From: Tulasnella sp. 424
Taxonomy: Eukaryota; Basidiomycota; Agaricomycetes; Cantharellales; Tulasnellaceae
DNA: 64,000 nucleotides
Assembly: GCA_019633425.1 (NCBI GenBank)
Contig: WSUB01000026.1
Location: 265,833-329,832 of the forward strand
Direction: 5' to 3'
In this document: in pieces, positions 1 through 11,776 of the stretch
Position numbering within the stretch: the stretch's first letter is position 1
How the letters are laid out: each line of letters opens with the position of its first letter
Program-made: the position numbers and the translations under genes
The notes under the pieces: generated by a model
The model's database searches: none
Seen by the model: the letters and a program-made list of their open reading frames with translations, nothing else
What the model was told of the DNA's origin: nothing

Positions 1-1824
1 GAGCCTCCCGTTGGCTCCCGTTATCTCGCCGCGCGTCACCTCCCCCTAGCAGGGGCCTTTACGCAGTGACTGTTAGGTTATACTAGACGAAAAGCCTCGC
101 TGCGATCTCACCATCCACCCCACTTCCTCTGTCGTCAGGAATCACACCGCAGCTGACTCTCGGTGGCTATGTGATGCCAACTGGTCAATAATACTCCCGT
201 GTTCTCTACTTCAAGTAACTCATTTGTAACCAGCCACTTGTTCTTCGCGCGAAGGAATTCTACATTGCTTCTCCACTAGCGTCCGATTCCTTTGCACCGG
301 CGTATCCCCAATGCGTCTTTGAGGGACTGGGCCCTCCTTTCAATCAGGCTCAACATCAACCTTGAACGACGATCCGCTATCTTCGCGATCCCGCTAGTCC
401 TCACTCTCACCCCTTGAGGGGATAACCTTAACTCTGATAGCGAGAGGAGCGGGAAGGGCCTGTCATCATCACCAAATTACAGCGTGTGAATTGCAGTCGA
501 CAGAATGAACCCCTAAATGGAAGCGAACATCCACACGCGCCTTGAGTGCCGGGTCCACATCGAAATTCCCTGACCCACCAACTTGACACTACTCACCCGT
601 CTGCTCGTTTCCCTTTCCTGTGCAGCGTTGCGTCTAGGAGAGGAGCCTTCCACCGTTCTTCCACACAACCACACAGCTTGCACTTCTTTGTATGCTTGGT
701 ACAATATCTCTAGGCTGACGTGTAGACATCTTGGGCTGCGATCGTTTGCGTAAGTCTAACGAGGCCTCTGGATGGCGAGGTCCGATCCCGTGGTTACCGG
801 GCACAACGGAAGGTACGTACTCCCATTTACCATCCTAAACTATGGTTTCTTGATTGAATCTGAACGTCATTTCTTTACCCGGGACCAGCGTCCTTGGGGA
901 GTTGCGAAGTGACCCGGCCCTCCGTCCGGGATGGATCGGCTGAAGTCGCTTGTGCGGTCTCCTTTTTGGGGGAACGCCGTTCAGGAGCTTCTCTCATGGT
1001 GGATTGGATTGTCTCCTACCACCTTGTGCGACCGTTGTCCTATCTCTTTGCTTGAGACGGGCGGCGCCGCTCCACGAGTCAGGTTGGGCTTGAAAGGCAA
1101 AGTCGCGACGGCATACATACTCGTCACCGCATTTGCTTGACGCGGTTGGTATGAGACACCCAATTTGGCCAGTCGCTAGGTATCCTTTCATTGATTGAAG
1201 GGCTCTTTAGCGCGATAAGGGTGGTAACTACGCTCGAGCCTCTTTGTGGGCTGAGTTAGTTTAGGTGAGTCGGTTCTCCTGTCCGAATGCCTGGCAGTCC
1301 CGCTCATACTCAACGCCCGTTTCAGTTGAATGTCATCATAGCCGTTGCTCTCAATATATTACACGTTTGCAATTTCGACGGTGCTCGGCTGAAAGAGACT
1401 TCGAAGCCAGACCGGACAGTTATCGGGGAACACGAGGTAAATTCCGAATTGGTCATTTGGTCCAAACATTGCTAATGAACCGGGCGCTGTTTGTTTCTAC
1501 TACACGAGACCAGAACAAAACATCGCTTGGTATTGTGCAGCCCGTTGCAAGGAAAGCGGGCGGGATGGTGTGGCGACAGGGCGTAGGGGCGTGCGAGTAG
1601 GTCGGCTTTATCGCGAGAGTAGAAAGCGGGTGGGAGGGGGCGGGGGAGAGTCCCGCTCCCCCTTTTGTTGTGTTTGTGCGCTTTGTTTATCTCCTGTCCA
1701 GTCCAAGTCGCAAAAGGGCTCGGGTACAGCGAGCTCAAATTTTGCGGCAGCGCCGAAGCACACAACGCAAAACCATTATATAAATCAACCCCAGCAAACG
1801 CAACGCTGAAACTTGACGAATGAT
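1..1824. other. gene-poor stretch upstream of EPL1
   Basis: I see no convincing gene here. The open frames are short, overlap one another on both strands and show no recognisable motif or intron pattern. The last ~150 bases before position 1825 are presumably the promoter and 5' leader of EPL1; an AT-rich patch (TTATATAAA near 1776) could serve as a TATA-like element, which is a guess. Confidence 0.5.
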
Positions 1825-4800
1825 ATGGGTCGAGGAGATTTCGCTGTTACCGCCGCTGCAAGTACCAAGGGCACCCCTCGAGTCCGCAACAAGATCACCC
1901 ACAAGACCCGACTCCGCATCATCCATGGCGACATCCAAGACTCCGACCGCATCTTCGTGGACGACGATCCCACCGATGGCAAGAGTCTTGCTACTGGTGT
2001 CGACGCTGAAGACGCCAATGTGAGTCTTTTTTTCTCTCATCGATACCCTCAACCACAAAAACCACACAACCACGCATGCCACGTCACCCCCTCTCATTGG
2101 CCACTCCATTTTACACCACACCACCTCCTATCGATTGCTGACATAATCATCCCGCATCTTTCCGACTTATCTCTACAGGAATTTCACTTGCTCGCCGTCC
2201 TCGCCGCTTCTCAACAACAGTCGCAGCCGAGTGGCGCGGCATCGTCGTCGTCGACGTCGGCATCAACATTCTGCACGCAACAACCCGCCTCATCCTCATC
2301 CTCCCGCAAAGCCGCCCTCCTCGCACCTCCACCACCCCCAGCACCACACATCCCCACACCCGACGCCGGAGGCAAAGTCGACAACTATGCCGACCTCTAT
2401 CCGGAGATCAACTTCCAGCCGTCCATCATGCTCGCCAAGGCGTCCGACACCGTCGAAGACAACCTCGGCGACGCTTTGGGCGGCGGATACGCCTATTTCA
2501 TGGACGAACGGGATGCCGACTGGTTGGAAAAGTCGAACAAGGCTGCGACTGGTGGCGCGGGAGACGTATCTGGGACGCCGAGGTCGAGGAGCGCTAAAGC
2601 TCGAGGGAAGGAACCGGAGACGGCCAATTCAACAGCCATCTCTGAGGACGACTTTGAGCTTGTGATGGGTCTCTTTGAACGTGTGACGGAAGAAAAGTTC
2701 CCTTACCTTCATTTGGTGCGTATTCATGCCTGGAAATGCCATGGCCTGCAGCTAACAACATGCTTCGTACAGACCCCAACAGAGCTTCCTCCCCTCTCCG
2801 ACTATGAAACGTTCTTCACCTCCCCACTCCCCTGCCACTACTTTTCTTCATACGTCGTTCCCCCATCCGTCCCAACACCCGCTGTCCTTTACCGTTGCGC
2901 CCGTACCATCTACCCATGGTGGCGAGAACGCAAGCTGGAGCGTGGTGGCCGGAGGATTATCCCCCAACTCAATGTAAGTATTTACGGCTCCTTTTCCTCT
3001 CGAGTTCTCAGTCTCATTCTTTCGCCCGTTTTACGCAGTACGACGAGACCAACGACTCCGACCCATACGTTTGCTTCCGCCGCCGTGAAGTGAAGCCGCT
3101 GAGGAAAACGCGGAGACAGGATACGACGTCCCAGGACCGCATGATGAAGCTGCAAAAGGAGTTTGGCACCGTCCTCGATATGGCCAAGATGGTTCTTCAG
3201 CGAGAGCTGTTGAAGCGGGAAGGAGCCAAGGCTCAGGCTGAGGTTTTCCAGAAACGCGCCTCGCTCGTTCAGATCAAGAGGAAGCATGCTTGGGCCGCCC
3301 AACAAGACGACAATCAACTCTTCTTGGACGAGAGACCGAAGCCGCCTCGTCGCCAGCCTGCGGAACCCCCTGCCAAGTGCGTTGCAAGAAGGTCTTTGAT
3401 AACTAACAGTTTTTGACTAACCTTTGCCGACGTAGTACCATTCGCATCCGGACGAAAGCCCGAGAATCCGATGTTGGAATTCCATCTCTCCCTGGACAAG
3501 ACCCCCGTCTGCCCAATCCTATCGACACGCACCACCGAGCGTTGCAAAAGCTCGCGGCGCTGCAGGACCGGATCCAAGCTGCCGTTTCAACCAAAGAAGA
3601 CAAGGCTTGGGAAGACGCCACCGAGAATGCATACCAACCACTCCCCCCTCCCCTCTCCCTCAAGCACTTCCAGTCCATCTCGCTGTCAGACTCTTCCTCC
3701 GAAACTCCCTTCACCTTGTCGTCGGCCTCGTCTTCTTCGTCGTCCCCTTCCACGTCACCCAGCCCCCCTCCAACAGCACCGTCAAGATCTGGTCGTTCAG
3801 CAGTTGCAATGCGGCTGCGTGTGGGTCGTGGTGGAAGGATGATGGTCGACCGAAGACTCCCTGCTTCTCGACATCCGTTGAATCAACCGCTAGGTGCACC
3901 GAAAGTCAAACCTGGTCAATCGTTCCTCTCCAAGCCGTCGATTCGAAGCACTTCACCCTCATCGTCCGGCCCCTCGGTCGCTTTGGGGGCGAAGACGGAG
4001 GAAGAAGACGCCGAGATGCGCGATTTCGCCTGGCGCATGGAAGAGAAATGGCGGTATGACGCGGATGCTGGTCTCGTTATTGGTGGAGCTGGCTTACCAG
4101 ATTCGATCGCTGGAGACGCCTCTTCGGAGGACCCGAGGCTGATTGTTGATGACTACGAGCATAAGTATGTCATTCACTATTTGCTGTCGAGGCATCGATG
4201 CTGACACCGCTCGTGGCTCCTTCAAAAAAAAAAAAAAACAACCAATTTTCTCAAATTTACTCAAAAATTTAAAAAGCGCGTTTGTGGTACGGAAGAACCT
4301 TCTTGCGGAAGAGGACTTTTCAATTTTGCTCCGAACGGACGATAGCATGCGGCAAAGGGCCGAGTTGGCGTATGATCAGAGGAAGGAGGTGGAGAGGCAG
4401 TTTGCGTTGGAAGCGATGCAGAGAGCTGCGGTTGTGAGGAGGGAGATGGCTGCGAGGGCTCCACCGCCGGTTCCGCCACCAACACCGGGAACACCAGGTC
4501 CGGCTAATGGAACTCCCAGAACGCCCGTCGCCGTGGGTGCAAACGCCGCGGCGATGGATCCGATGGTCGCTGCGCAACTTAGGAAAATGCAGGCGAGCAG
4601 GGGTCAGATTGGGGCCCAGGTCCAACCTCGTCTCCATCCCTTAGCCACGGGCACCGCTGCCTCCGCCTCAACACCTTCCCAGGCATCTCCTCCCCCTTCT
4701 TCAGCCGAGTCGGGCCCAAGCCCTTCCTTGGCGAACGGGCTTCCTGTCGCGAACGGTCAAAGTCGCGTCCCCAACGGCATCACAGGTCCTACTCCTCCAC

Positions 4801-5774
4801 CCACTCAGCCCTCGTTCCCGAACCAGCTGCAACCGCCGACTGTCGCCCGTCCCTCGCAGTCTCCCAACATGTCCGATGCCAGTGCTATCCAAACCTCTCC
4901 GACGTCTCCTGTGGTGCGGCCCAAGTCCCAGCAGTCCTTACCGCAAGTCAACGGAGCGGGACATGTACCGGTGCCCATGTCGCTCGGTCAGCAGCAGCCG
5001 ATGACCAACCATACGCAGGCATTCCCCCAGGTCAACGGAAACGTGATGCCCAACTTCCCCAACGGCTTCAACGCTGGGCTTATACCTGGAGCCTCGTCTG
5101 CTCAGGTCCGCGCAGCGAATGGATTGATGAACGGCAGCGTCGCGCAACAGCAAATGATGCTCAACGGGTTGGCTGGGATGAACGCGGCTACCTTGTCCTC
5201 GCAGCAGACGATGGGGCTGAAGAACGCCTTTACGGCTGTCAACGGCACTCAGAACGGAATGTCTCCTCCGCAACAACTCCCCGCTCACATCCAAGCACAG
5301 CAGCAAGCTGCTCTCCAGGCGCAGTTGCAAGTGAACGGCATGGCGGGAGGTTTGAACGTTGCCGGCTTGAACGGGCTCGGCCCTGGGCCTGGCGGGATGA
5401 TGCTCAACGGATCCCTCGCCAATGGCAACATTGCGTTAAAGCTACCGACGCAGCGGTTGATGCAGTGGAACGCGGCGAATCAGAAGGAGAACGCTGTTAA
5501 CGTGGCAGTTCAGCAACGTCAGCAGCATTCGTCAAGTCCGATCCCACCGACGTCGATGTCGCCTGTCAATGGTCAAAGATTGATCCCTGGAGCCAACCGC
5601 GGTTCGCCTCACCTTCAAGCCAACGTTATTGCAGGTCGCGCCTCGCCTGCTCAAATGAACGGTCTTCATCACCATGCTGCCAACGGGACGTCATCTTCAC
5701 CGCACATTCCTCATGCACCGTCACCACTAGCTTCGCACCAGCAGACTGTTCAAGGTCACATGAACGGTTTCTAA
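1825..5774 (+). CDS. EPL1: Enhancer of polycomb-like protein 1 (NuA4 subunit), six exons
   Basis: Epl1 is the scaffold that anchors the Esa1 catalytic module to the NuA4 histone H4/H2A acetyltransferase in the nucleus. Exons read 1825-2019, 2179-2715, 2773-2973, 3039-3376, 3436-4164 and 4277-5774, giving 1165 aa with consistent phases. The N-terminal EPcA region is clear: RVRNKITHKTRLRIIHGD, then DLYPEINFQPSIM, FELVMGLFERVTEEKFP, the IYPWWRERK stretch, and the basic/coiled region DPYVCFRRREVKPLRKTRRQ to about residue 560. After VVRKNLLAEEDFSILL the C-terminal ~450 residues are Q/N/P/S-rich and low complexity, as in other basidiomycete Epl1 proteins. I chose the ATG at 1825; another ATG at 1820 is in a different frame. 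Intron 5 (4165-4276) contains a run of A and ends in an unusual AAAAAG acceptor, so that junction is the least certain. Confidence 0.93.
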
Positions 5775-6352
5775 AGCTGCCTCTTATGCATGCATGTTCT
5801 CTCCCCCCCTATGCTCATGTCCTCGCCACGCCCCGTCCCCTCTCTCAACGTATCTCCGCCCCGGGTCTTTTCTGCTCTTGTTCTATACTCTTACTTAGTA
5901 GTAGTACCTCTTCTTCCTCCCCGATTACGTTTTTGTCATTATTATCATTCTTGATGAGTTTCTTGTGTTTCTGTTACCGTTCAATTGGCCTCTTTTTTAC
6001 CTTTACGGACTGCGTCGACGTGCTATATCTTCTTACTCACGCGACAAAGTGTATTTTACACTCGAATGCATTTTTTGTCTGCTCCCTCGTCGCAGTATGC
6101 CGAGGTTTTCAAAATCTTTTAATGCAAGAGTGACCAAGTCTTTAGGTGGCACGCAACGAAACCCTTTTATACAGAGAGCAAGCAGTACATGTCATCTACG
6201 AAAAGAGTAGCGAACAGCAAGTGACGACCGCGGGTCGCACATAAATACACGAAAACGAGTCCACGAATCTGGCAGGTAATGAAAAAAGAAAAATTTGAAC
6301 CAGTTCCATTTGAAAAGCGTGTTTGATATTGAGTTCCACTCCGAGTGTTTGT
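5775..6352. other. convergent 3' intergenic region
   Basis: This is the space between the stop codons of EPL1 (+) and the Zn2Cys6 regulator (-). It is T-rich on the EPL1 side, typical of fungal 3' UTR and polyadenylation sequence. The open frames here have no recognisable content. Confidence 0.6.
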
Positions 6353-9300
6353 TCAGCCTTGGTATAAGTCGTGAGGGTATTGAGGAGAGAACGGCGAGAG
6401 TTGACCTTGGCCGGTGAATGCGGAACCGGAAAAGTCGTGCTGTTGCGGAGCCGAAAGGCACCGACATCAGATAAGATAAAAATGAGGCGGGAAGGAGAGA
6501 AACGTGCGCACCTGTGGGCTTGAAAATGCCATCGCCATGGCTTGCGCCTGACCCATGTCGGTAGGCGAGAATTGCAAGCCGCCGTGCGTCGGGCTGATGG
6601 GCGACTGCTGCGCCTGCACATGTTGGCCAGCAGCCAGGGTTTGAGCGTAGATCTGTTCAAGCTCGGCAGCCTGATCTAGGGCATCTTCATAAGCCATGCC
6701 TAAACGACCCAGAAAGCGGCAAGGACGCATTAGTTATCGGCGGAGAAAGGTGATGGTGGATTTAGGCGTAGGTACGGATCTCCGAGGCCCCGTCCACTAA
6801 GGAACAACGAAGCACAAGCCTCCGGGACCGAATGTGTCGCCACCGCGGAGAATTCCAAAGACAAAAGATGACTAAAGCGATATGACTCACCGTACTGCTT
6901 CAGTCCTTCGATGCAGCTTTGGACTTCTGGTCGGCCTGCACGCGCGAGCAGGTGGCCTGTGTGCGTGTTTCATTTTTTGGTTTTCGGGCGCCGACAGGGG
7001 GTGCGGTGAGATCACATTGGTCAGGGAGACGCATAAGATAAAGATACACAAAGAAGATGAGAGAAATGGAGAACGTGGATGAGTGGAAGCAGTAGCAGGG
7101 TTGGTAGAAAGAAGGAGTTGGGGACTCACCTGCCGCATATATACCGTAATGCAGCGCGTTGGGATCCAGCCGGAGGTAGCCGTTGTTCGTAAGCACCCCT
7201 GCCTTTAGAACACAAAGAATTTTCTCTCGGTACACGGTTCCGCATTGTGATATCAACGGAGAATCAAGACATACAAGACCTGCTATCCTCAAGGCGCCAT
7301 GTGTGGCTTCTTCGTTGATGTTTTGCTTCAAGGCCTCGAACTCCGGTACTTCGGTAGTGGGATCCGCCGACCGCAGCACGTTATACTCCTTAATCCCATA
7401 CTCTTCCAAAGCCTAAGGAGTTTAATCCAGTCAGCCCACGTGGAACGTGTCAAGCCAAACCCGACGATCTCGGACCTGAGATAAGATGATCCACATCAGG
7501 TGGAATGTCGCATCGCTAGAGCCTGTGCAAAATGAAAGAAGATCTCAGCAATCTGCCACATGGCATTAGAATTCACTTGGCACGTACAGGCTGTGACAGC
7601 AGCGACGAAATCCCAATCGGCTTCAAAGTTGCTGGGGACGCCCACTCGGTCAAGATGTTCGTCTCTCCAGCTCGAATACATAGCGACGAGAGACATTAGT
7701 CTGTCATATGGAATACCATCGGACTCTGTTGCTGGGATCCAGAGAATCCGGCACATTCTGCGGATAATGCAGGCCAGCGCGTGGAGTGAGGAGTACCAGC
7801 TCTGAAGCAAGGGCTGATTGAGTCAATCCCTGCGGCTGGCGAAAGGTTATACGAGCGAAAGACTCACCAGATACTACTCGGTGGAAAAGGGAATGACAGG
7901 GACGGGGGCTTGGTTAGCGGCGGGGAGGCAGATGACGGCCGAAAAGGAGACAAAGACGTACAGCAGCTTGGATACCAGCAGGCAGAACAGGATCAGCCTG
8001 GCTTCCAAAAGACGTTGCGGCCAAGTGAGGGGTATCATAGTCATCATCGTCTCTACAGTTTCAACCCAAGGGTGAGCATCGTCGCCTCAACGCTCGAGAT
8101 GACGATGATCACTCAAGGATCAGACGTACAAGAGTGGCTTCCGTCGGAGGTATGCGGCTCCAATTGCGTCTGAGAGACACGCTATCCACCAGCAGAAGAT
8201 GAGGGCCCCTTGGCCTTGCGGCTGGCGGTTGACTTGCAAGTCAATCATCATACGGATAGCGTTGTCCACCCAGAACTTGCTGAATCGGTCAGGATCCATC
8301 TTCGAGTCTGTTTTGTTTCATTTCAAAATATGATGCGCACGTAAGCCTCCGGGCAGGATGGCCGAAGATTTTGACTCACGGCTCTGGATGCCCTCAATCA
8401 CCATGCACGTGATGATATTCTCTGGCGTCGTAATTCGATAAACCCTCTCAGCCTCGGCAATTTCAAAGGCCCTTGTGACAAGCGCCCGGGATATACGGCT
8501 GCGGCCGCCGTTTTGGTTGCGGTCCATTAATATGAGTGGATGCTCGGAAAATTTGGAACCCCATGCGATGACTACGGCCAACAGTGCGGGCGGTATGGGC
8601 TCGAGGTTCCCTGGGGGAGTTGGTGAGTCCGCGGAGACGCTCTGAGAAGGGATGAGGTGGGACGGAAGGGAGTGTTTGAAGCGGGCGCGGAATTCTTTCG
8701 GGTCGAGAATTGGTTGGCGCTGAAATGAGTCATGAGATAATCGATATCAGTTAAATGTCCATCTATGGAGTTCTAATTGCGTACTGTATGGCATATTTGC
8801 ATGTATACTTCGATGAGATCATAGGCGAACCTTTGTCGAGTCACGCGACGTTATTCAGAGCCAGCGCAAAGGGCGATAAGCAAGAGGACTCACTCGGTAA
8901 GGAACGCCTCATCGCTCAATTTCTTGCTCACTTCTCCCCAGTCTGGTTCGGTAGGCTTGCGGATGTTCCTGTAGGACTCAGTCGTAGCTCTACCCGTGGC
9001 AAGAACGATTGACCGAGATGCTTGGTAAGGAGCACCTCCAACGTGTTCAGGCAACGATGGCAGGTAGGCTGGCGAAAACAGCCAACGAAGGAGAGCTACG
9101 GTAGAGTTGGGATGGCCGGAAATGGGGGAGCCGAGGGAGGGGGGAGGTGAGAATGTTAAGGCGAGGGCAGAAGAGGGGCCTGGTGAAGGTGTTGCGCTCC
9201 CACCCGCGTTGGTGCTATCGAGGTGTGGGTGGCGAGTCGTTAGGCAACCCATAACGGAACTTGACTTCGAAATAACGTACGAGGAAGTGCTCTCCAGAGG

Positions 9301-10061
9301 AGAACCACCGGAGCTTCCACGCGACTTAGTCCGTGATGAAGAGGTGCCACTTGCTGTCCGCTTCCGCTCTTGAGTTGCCTGCTGGACGAAGTGGCTGAAG
9401 AGGGGGATTTTACGAGAGGTCAGATTTGGTTTTGCACAACAAGCGAGTGAACGTGGCCTGGATAAACCCTGGCGGCTATATTTGACCAAGCCACTCGGGC
9501 TTACCGGCGAAAGCCGGAAACAGAGTTTTACACGCCCATGCCCATAGTCGACGGACAACAGGGCATCGTCTTTGCAAATAGGATGATTTGGGAGGGGGTT
9601 CAGGGAGTGATTGGATGACAGAAGAGGACGGTGGTGCCCGCAGACGACGCAGATCCCAAGAGGGACAGCGCACGTAGGCCAATGAGGAGCGGGAAAGTGA
9701 ACAGCCGCAAAGCTGTGTGTGGACTTACGTGCAAGGATAGTTTTTCGCTTGGCAGTGCGAGCACTGCAAACATGTGAGCTGGCCTATTCTTGGTCCGTGA
9801 GCGCTGTGGACAACCTACCTTGTCCTGGCCTGGTAGCTGGTGGCATCGTACTTTTCGACTTCGGCAAGCGTCACAGGCGATATTCTGTTTTCGTGGTGCA
9901 GGGAAGTTGGTGGCGGCGTCGTACATTTGAGACTGGAGTCGAGGACCTGATGAGGGAGGAGAGTCGGGGTCGGTGTCAACATCTGGCAGAGGAGGAAGGA
10001 GGATGACAGGAGAGATGAGGCGCGCACTGGCATGGAAAGGTGGGTTCTCTGGGTGCTGCAT
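6353..10061 (-). CDS. Zn(II)2Cys6 fungal transcription factor, about 14 exons
   Basis: A nuclear DNA-binding regulator. Exon 1 (10061-9819) and the 35-nt exon 2 (9763-9729) together make the binuclear zinc cluster with Cys at residues 63, 66, 73, 82, 85 and 92 (CDACRSRKVRC ... CSHCQAKNYPC), continued by THFVQQATQERKR. Further exons on the minus strand read 9394-8894, 8830-8785 (46 nt), 8719-8380, 8307-8130, 8052-7962, a poorly resolved junction, 7801-7588, 7522-7476, 7412-7130 (with a small internal intron near 7275-7200), 6956-6891, 6699-6512 and 6439-6353. They encode a fungal_trans-type middle domain (FAYDLIEVYMQICHT, RQPILDPKEFRARF, KMDPDRFSKFWVDNAIRMM) and end in PHDLYQG. Predicted size is near 748 aa. 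The exact target genes cannot be told. The junction between 7962 and 7801 may hide a microexon. It is divergent from FCF2 and convergent with EPL1. Confidence 0.88.
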
Positions 10062-10564
10062 GGGTACCAGGCGCTCTTACGAGGAAAGTAGTACTGTGCT
10101 TGCTCGAGGCCCTTTATTGTAAATCGACGAATCCACCCGAACCCTTGTAACGGATAGTCGTACCTGCGGGGAACTTTCGATGATGCACCTAAGCGTGTCG
10201 TTGGTCCGAGTGAGGGTCTTCGGTACTTTGGAGTGATGTGCGTGTATTCGAACGACCAATAATTCCGGGCGGCAATTGCGCTTTGCCCTCGCTTTCCCAA
10301 AAAAACGAAAAAAGTTGGGGGAGATCGGGTTTAGTTTCAGCCCCCTAGATGTGGGTCAGTAGCCGTATGGTGATGCCTTGTGGGCCTGTCTGCCGGGGTG
10401 ACTTTGTCGGGGGGTCGTAGATCGGGAGGATTCGTTGGGGTGCGGTAGAGCTCGAAGAGGCTGCGACACTTCATCGATCGCGCGAGAAAACCCAACATCT
10501 ACGCGGGTCCATCAATTTTACGTCCGATAGTCACCCCCCAACCAGCCATCACCACTACCCACAT
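10062..10564. promoter_or_regulatory. shared promoter region, Zn2Cys6 regulator / FCF2
   Basis: About 500 bases separate the divergent start codons at 10061 (-) and 10565 (+). No open frame with family content lies here, so it must hold both promoters. I recognise no specific operator; placement is inferred from gene geometry only. Confidence 0.5.
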
Positions 10565-11776
10565 ATGGAATTGGATACTAAAAATCAACCACTCATCGAC
10601 ACGCTTAGCAGCGATGGTGATGATGATCTAGCCGACGACGCCCAACTCCAGGCACTACTAGCGCAGGCCAAGGCCTCACTCCCCCCAAGCACCAACCCCA
10701 GGCCGCATCGTCTAAAGTAAGGCATCCCCAGACACTCTTTTTTTCACCGTCACTACCATATGGCCCAATGTGCTCAATGGTGTGCCATGGTGATGCAGGT
10801 TACCGCAAATTGGGTCCAGCTCAAGCCTTCCAAAGCCCTATTTCAAAGGATCAGGAAAGAAGGACATCCCGCCCACGCTAGACAGGGACCCAGATGTGGA
10901 AGAAGTTGATACCAAAATAGTTGCTGCGCCGAACCCGCCGTCGGGCCCACCGACCGACTCGAAAGGCCGACTTTTGACGAGGCGGGAACAGAAAGAGGTC
11001 GGCAGAACTTCTCCGCTAGTCCCACCGTGATTACGAACGCTAATCCAGAATATCGGTTTTCTGCCTCCTGTCATCGTAAATGCAACACGTTTATTCTCGC
11101 GTGGCGACTTGGGAATCCGGGGATCATTAGATGAAGAATACAACGGCTGGGCCTGACTGGTTCGACTTACCCGCGCCACGGCCGCACGAACTCCCCGAGC
11201 TTTACAAGCAGGTGGAAGCATTGAGGCTCAGGAGAGCCATGGACCCCAAGATGCATGCAAAAGCGGACCCAGCTGAGAAGAAAGGCATCAAGGGATTACC
11301 AAAGTTCTTTGCGGTGCGTGGTTTGAACCTCCTCGTCAACGCTTCTAGTGCATGGATCGCTCATATGTCGATATTTCTTTTCTAAATTGCCTTGGGTTCC
11401 CTTTCTTCCAAATACTCTTTTCGAACATGCCAACACACTCCTGGGTGGTGTACTCCTATTGGCCGAAACTCTACCCTGGTCCAATCTGGCTACTGCGCGT
11501 CGCCACCTACCCCAATTCCTGGGCCCTCCGCCTCGTCCGCGTGGCTTTACATTCACCGCAAACTTCTAGATCGGGAAAGTAATCGACACACCCACACCCT
11601 TCAAGACCCGGAGCACCGCCAACCTTACGAGAAAGGAACGCAAAGACACGCTCGTAGACGAACTTGTCGCAGATTCAAACGCCCGATCCTTCGCTAAACG
11701 AAAGTTCTCGGAAATTGCGGCTAGTAAACGTGTAAAATACCAGGAGAAGGCCTTCAAGCGCTCGAGGAAATGGTGA
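10565..11776 (+). CDS. FCF2: Fcf2-type pre-rRNA processing protein
   Basis: Fcf2 is a nucleolar protein needed for early 18S pre-rRNA cleavages in the SSU processome; the human relative is DNTTIP2/TdIF2. Four exons, 10565-10716, 10799-10997, 11131-11313 and 11570-11776, give 246 aa. The C-terminal Fcf2 domain is plain: TRREQKE, then AGPDWFDLPAP, LRLRRAMDPKMH, KKGIKGLPKFFA, IGKVIDTPTPFKTRST, NLTRKERKDTLVDELVAD, FAKRKFSEI, and a basic tail ending in KRSRKW. The N-terminal half (acidic DGDDDLADD, then proline-rich) is poorly conserved, as usual for the family. Donor 3 (GTCGGC at 10998) is non-consensus and the last intron (256 bp) is long for this gene set, but both joins restore the domain exactly. 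Expression is presumably constitutive. Confidence 0.9.

Noticed and set aside
1265..1600. 111-residue frame left of EPL1 and its antisense partner
   Set aside because: No motif, no exon structure, overlapping frames on both strands; consistent with chance.
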